Below, piece by piece: positions 62,001 through 64,000 of a stretch of DNA of 64,000 nt. Source of the stretch: Irpex lacteus (Eukaryota; Basidiomycota; Agaricomycetes; Polyporales; Irpicaceae); contig MQVO02000024.1 in assembly GCA_001986395.2 (NCBI GenBank), forward strand, positions 186,001 through 250,000, given 5' to 3'. The notes under the pieces are model-generated. The model saw only the letters and a program-made list of their open reading frames with translations, searched no databases and had not been told where the DNA came from. The position numbers were made by a program, and so were the translations under genes. Positions within the stretch are counted from its first letter, which is position 1, and each line of letters opens with the position of its first letter.

Positions 62001-62414
62001 TATCCCATTGACATTCCATCCCTGGTCGCGATGAAGATGGAGTGCGATTTTGGCCATGGAGAACCCCGCGAGGACCTTGTTTAGACGCGTGGTGACTAAG
62101 GTAGTGATGTGCGGTGTCTTGGTGGACATCGTGCTGGCAAGGCCTGTCTTCCCCTTGGGGGCACGTTTATCGGCATTAGGAGCTTTCTCACCACGAGCGG
62201 AGCCTTGCAAACTAACGTAGAAGGCTTCGTTCGTGGTGGCGAGGGCTACTGCCTTTACGTGTCCCTCTGCTGAGAATTGCAAAGATATACCGAGGTGTTG
62301 CGTACTATCCTCCTGGAGGGCAGACAATAACTCGTCAGTATCTGAGTCGTCAAACTGATGTACGAGAAGGCGCGAGTTGCGAGAGCGAAGGACATCTTGC
62401 GAGATGTATACCAT
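59093..62414 (-). CDS. UPF1/ZNFX1-like superfamily 1 helicase, copy B (apparently intact)
   Basis: Paralogue of copy A with the same domain order and exon plan. The start at 62,414 gives MVYISQDVL. Exon 1 (61,807-62,414) carries the N-terminal domain (HLGISLQFSAEGHVKAVAL, LAGFSMAKIALHLHRDQGW, GIDLSTLL). Helicase motifs read after splicing are GPPGTGKTST, VVDEASQ, FFGDPKQ followed by LPPFGQD, QYRMP (Tyr codon made at a splice), VITPYDGQR, NVDSYQGHEA and NVMLTRCKAGM. The tail is disordered but repeats SLQSLPEQMSRL and ends in QGSKLVR-like residues, as in copy A. All junctions I checked are in frame. It is clearly more diverged from A than C is. It probably acts as a nucleic-acid helicase; the physiological substrate is unknown. 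Confidence 0.88.
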
Positions 62415-62468
62415 GTTGAAAAGGGGTTTTGGTGTAAAGGGCTGAGTGTGATGTTGCCGACGTGCGCT

Positions 62469-62489
62469 GAGCCTTTTATGCGTCAAGCC
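62469..62489 (-). promoter_or_regulatory. Promoter box of helicase B (matches helicase A)
   Basis: The minus strand shows CATAAAAGGCTC about 60 bp before the start codon at 62,414, inside a stretch nearly identical to the helicase A box at 57,870-57,891. Confidence 0.65.
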
Positions 62490-63212
62490 AGCGGCAGAAT
62501 ATGCTTTCCCCATCCGTTCAAACCCCAACGTTTGACACAGAAGAACGTTCCAAGGAATCCAGCTTGCCACGATAGTGTCACGATGCGACTGCGCGAAAAG
62601 ATGTTGTTAGCTGGATCCGATCATATATGGACCTTTGACTCACCGTACCTGGGTATACGACTCATTGTCAAACCTTATAGGCTCTAGTGACCAATACCCC
62701 AATTTACTGTTACGCTATTGTTTGCCAAGCAAAGCAAGGCTACAACGTAAAATCGTACCAAAGTTGAGCAATGAACATGGCTGCCATGGCTAGAGTCGCT
62801 GCGAATAGCTGCGAGTAAGTAGTACCAAGCTTCTAGGCGCCGGCTTGTTTTCGAGGGCGTTACTCGAGTCATGCAAGATCATGGAAGTCATGAAAGATTT
62901 TGCATCATACGTCACAACACTAACTAATGACTACTGTATGCCTAACTGAACTCGCCGTATGAGTAGTATGAGTAGCAACAATATTAATTGAACACCGTGA
63001 CAGGCATGAAGTTGCAATGTATGCCAGTGGCGCCGGTAGGGCATACCTCACCGGCCTCACCTTTCAGTTACAGCAGAGAAAAGAGATGACCATCATATGT
63101 ATGAACCTGCATACTACTGGATTATGATATCAAGACTCCGGACTACTGGCAAGCAACGAGTTTGAGGCAAGCGCAGTTTACTACTCCAAGCATATTCGAC
63201 ATTAATGCGACA
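62490..63212. other. Spacer between helicase B and helicase C
   Basis: No gene and no caspase remnant recognised; two short direct copies of gtatgagta occur at about 62,958-62,975. Confidence 0.4.
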
Positions 63213-64000
63213 CTAGGCAGGCTTCCGGCCGAGGAACGCTAGCCCCCGATTAAACCACGCACTGACACCTTGCGACTGAAGTTGATCCGCAGGAGCGGCC
63301 AAATTCGAGGGCTCCGGTAAGTCAGAAGCATATACTGGCCCCGGTCCTGGCGTCGTGGAAGAGCGCAACGAAAGTTGCCACATCTGTTCTGAAGGCGGCC
63401 GTGACAGTACAGGTACTTGTTGGGGTGAGGGCCGTGACGGTTGTCCAGTATGTGAATGTGTCGCATTTGACACTGGGTCCAGGCGAGCCGGATGTGGGGC
63501 AGGCACGCCAGGAAGGTCAACGTTTCCCTCTGTGACTCTTCGCCAGTCGATCCAAACGGGATTGCGAGGGTGTAAGGACATCCAATATGTTACTAGCTTC
63601 CCCAGTAGCGTATGGCGACCACGACCGGACACGAAGGACCGTTTGCTGACAATAACCATGCCAGCTCTGCAGCGGGTCAACATAACGTTTGTACGGTGAT
63701 CCTGGGTGAGGAAGCCTGGCTTCGCCGTTCGTGTGACGGATACAATCACATATTCGGCCTCGTGGCCTGCGTGTTATCAGCACATAGAATAAAGCCCGGA
63801 TGGATTCCTTCACACCTTGAAAGCTGTCTATGTTGAAAACCTTATCGCTTGGAAGACGAGCGGTCTCGAGAGCTTTCACGATGGCAGCTCGTTGTGCATC
63901 GTATGGCGTGATGACGCAGTAGTCTTTGTATCTGTAGTAATCTTCCACGAGTTTCACTACAATGTGCACTTCTGCAGCATTCTGTAAGATCAATTTAGTG
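63213..64000 (-). CDS. UPF1/ZNFX1-like superfamily 1 helicase, copy C (C-terminal part, runs off right edge)
   Basis: The visible part corresponds to the last two exons of copies A and B. The upstream exon (about 63,815-63,981) carries VVKLVEDYYRYKDYC, VITPYDAQR and NIDSFQG. After an intron the final exon carries motif VI (NVMLTRCRAGMVIV), VWIDWRRVTEGNVDLPGVPA and a disordered tail ending at 63,213. The exon with VITPYDAQR is nearly identical in nucleotides to that of copy A (about 55,270-55,399), much closer than to copy B. The tail differs from A and B but keeps SEQMWQLSL, similar to their SLPxQM motif. The remainder lies beyond the window, so intactness cannot be judged. Confidence 0.88.

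Overview
This 64 kb window reads as nuclear DNA of a filamentous fungus, most probably a mushroom-forming basidiomycete (Agaricomycetes). Genes are broken by many short GT-AG introns of about 45-65 bp, including exons as short as 14-30 nt. Several families are typical of that group: a DUF6534 membrane protein, trichodiene-synthase-like terpene synthases, a caspase-domain protein with a long C-terminal extension, and a GH5_9 exo-beta-1,3-glucanase with an N-terminal membrane anchor. The species cannot be named from the sequence. I resolved splice sites by hand wherever exon lengths are quoted.

Layout, left to right. At the left edge is the N-terminal part of a TEA/ATTS transcription factor (minus). 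A 10.8 kb stretch with no supportable gene follows. The GH5_9 glucanase (minus) is at 11.4-14.3 kb. A second gene-poor stretch (14.3-20.8 kb) holds a tRNA-Thr(CGT) with an 8-nt intron and a few coding-like islands. From 21.0 to 26.3 kb lie two intact terpene synthases (plus) with a decayed third copy between them. Next comes a unit of single-copy-type genes: an 807-aa cysteine-rich protein of unknown function, a secreted neutral ceramidase, two small membrane proteins pointing away from each other, a histidine-phosphatase-fold membrane protein that has lost its catalytic residues, an unusually short SRP72, a pinin-domain protein (divergent from SRP72), an NAD(P)-binding reductase/epimerase-like protein, a DUF6534 protein and an N2227/carnosine N-methyltransferase-like protein.

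The right-hand 12 kb (52.1-64.0 kb) is the most distinctive part. It is a tandem array, all on the minus strand, of a caspase-fold protease gene and UPF1/ZNFX1-like superfamily 1 helicase genes. It reads caspase (intact), helicase A (intact, 903 aa), caspase remnant, helicase B (apparently intact), then the 3' part of helicase C running off the window. Helicases A and B carry a matching TATA-containing promoter box. Their N-terminal domains may be a degenerate RNase-D-like exonuclease fold. A protease plus RNA/DNA helicase pair that is being duplicated and lost locally is what a fast-evolving defence or self/non-self locus would look like, but that function is inference; the sequence shows only the domains, the order and the duplication.

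Housekeeping roles implied elsewhere: SRP-dependent secretion (SRP72), pre-mRNA processing (pinin), cell-wall glucan turnover (GH5_9), sphingolipid turnover (ceramidase) and one tRNA gene. No CRISPR array, insertion sequence, rRNA gene or complete transposon was recognised.
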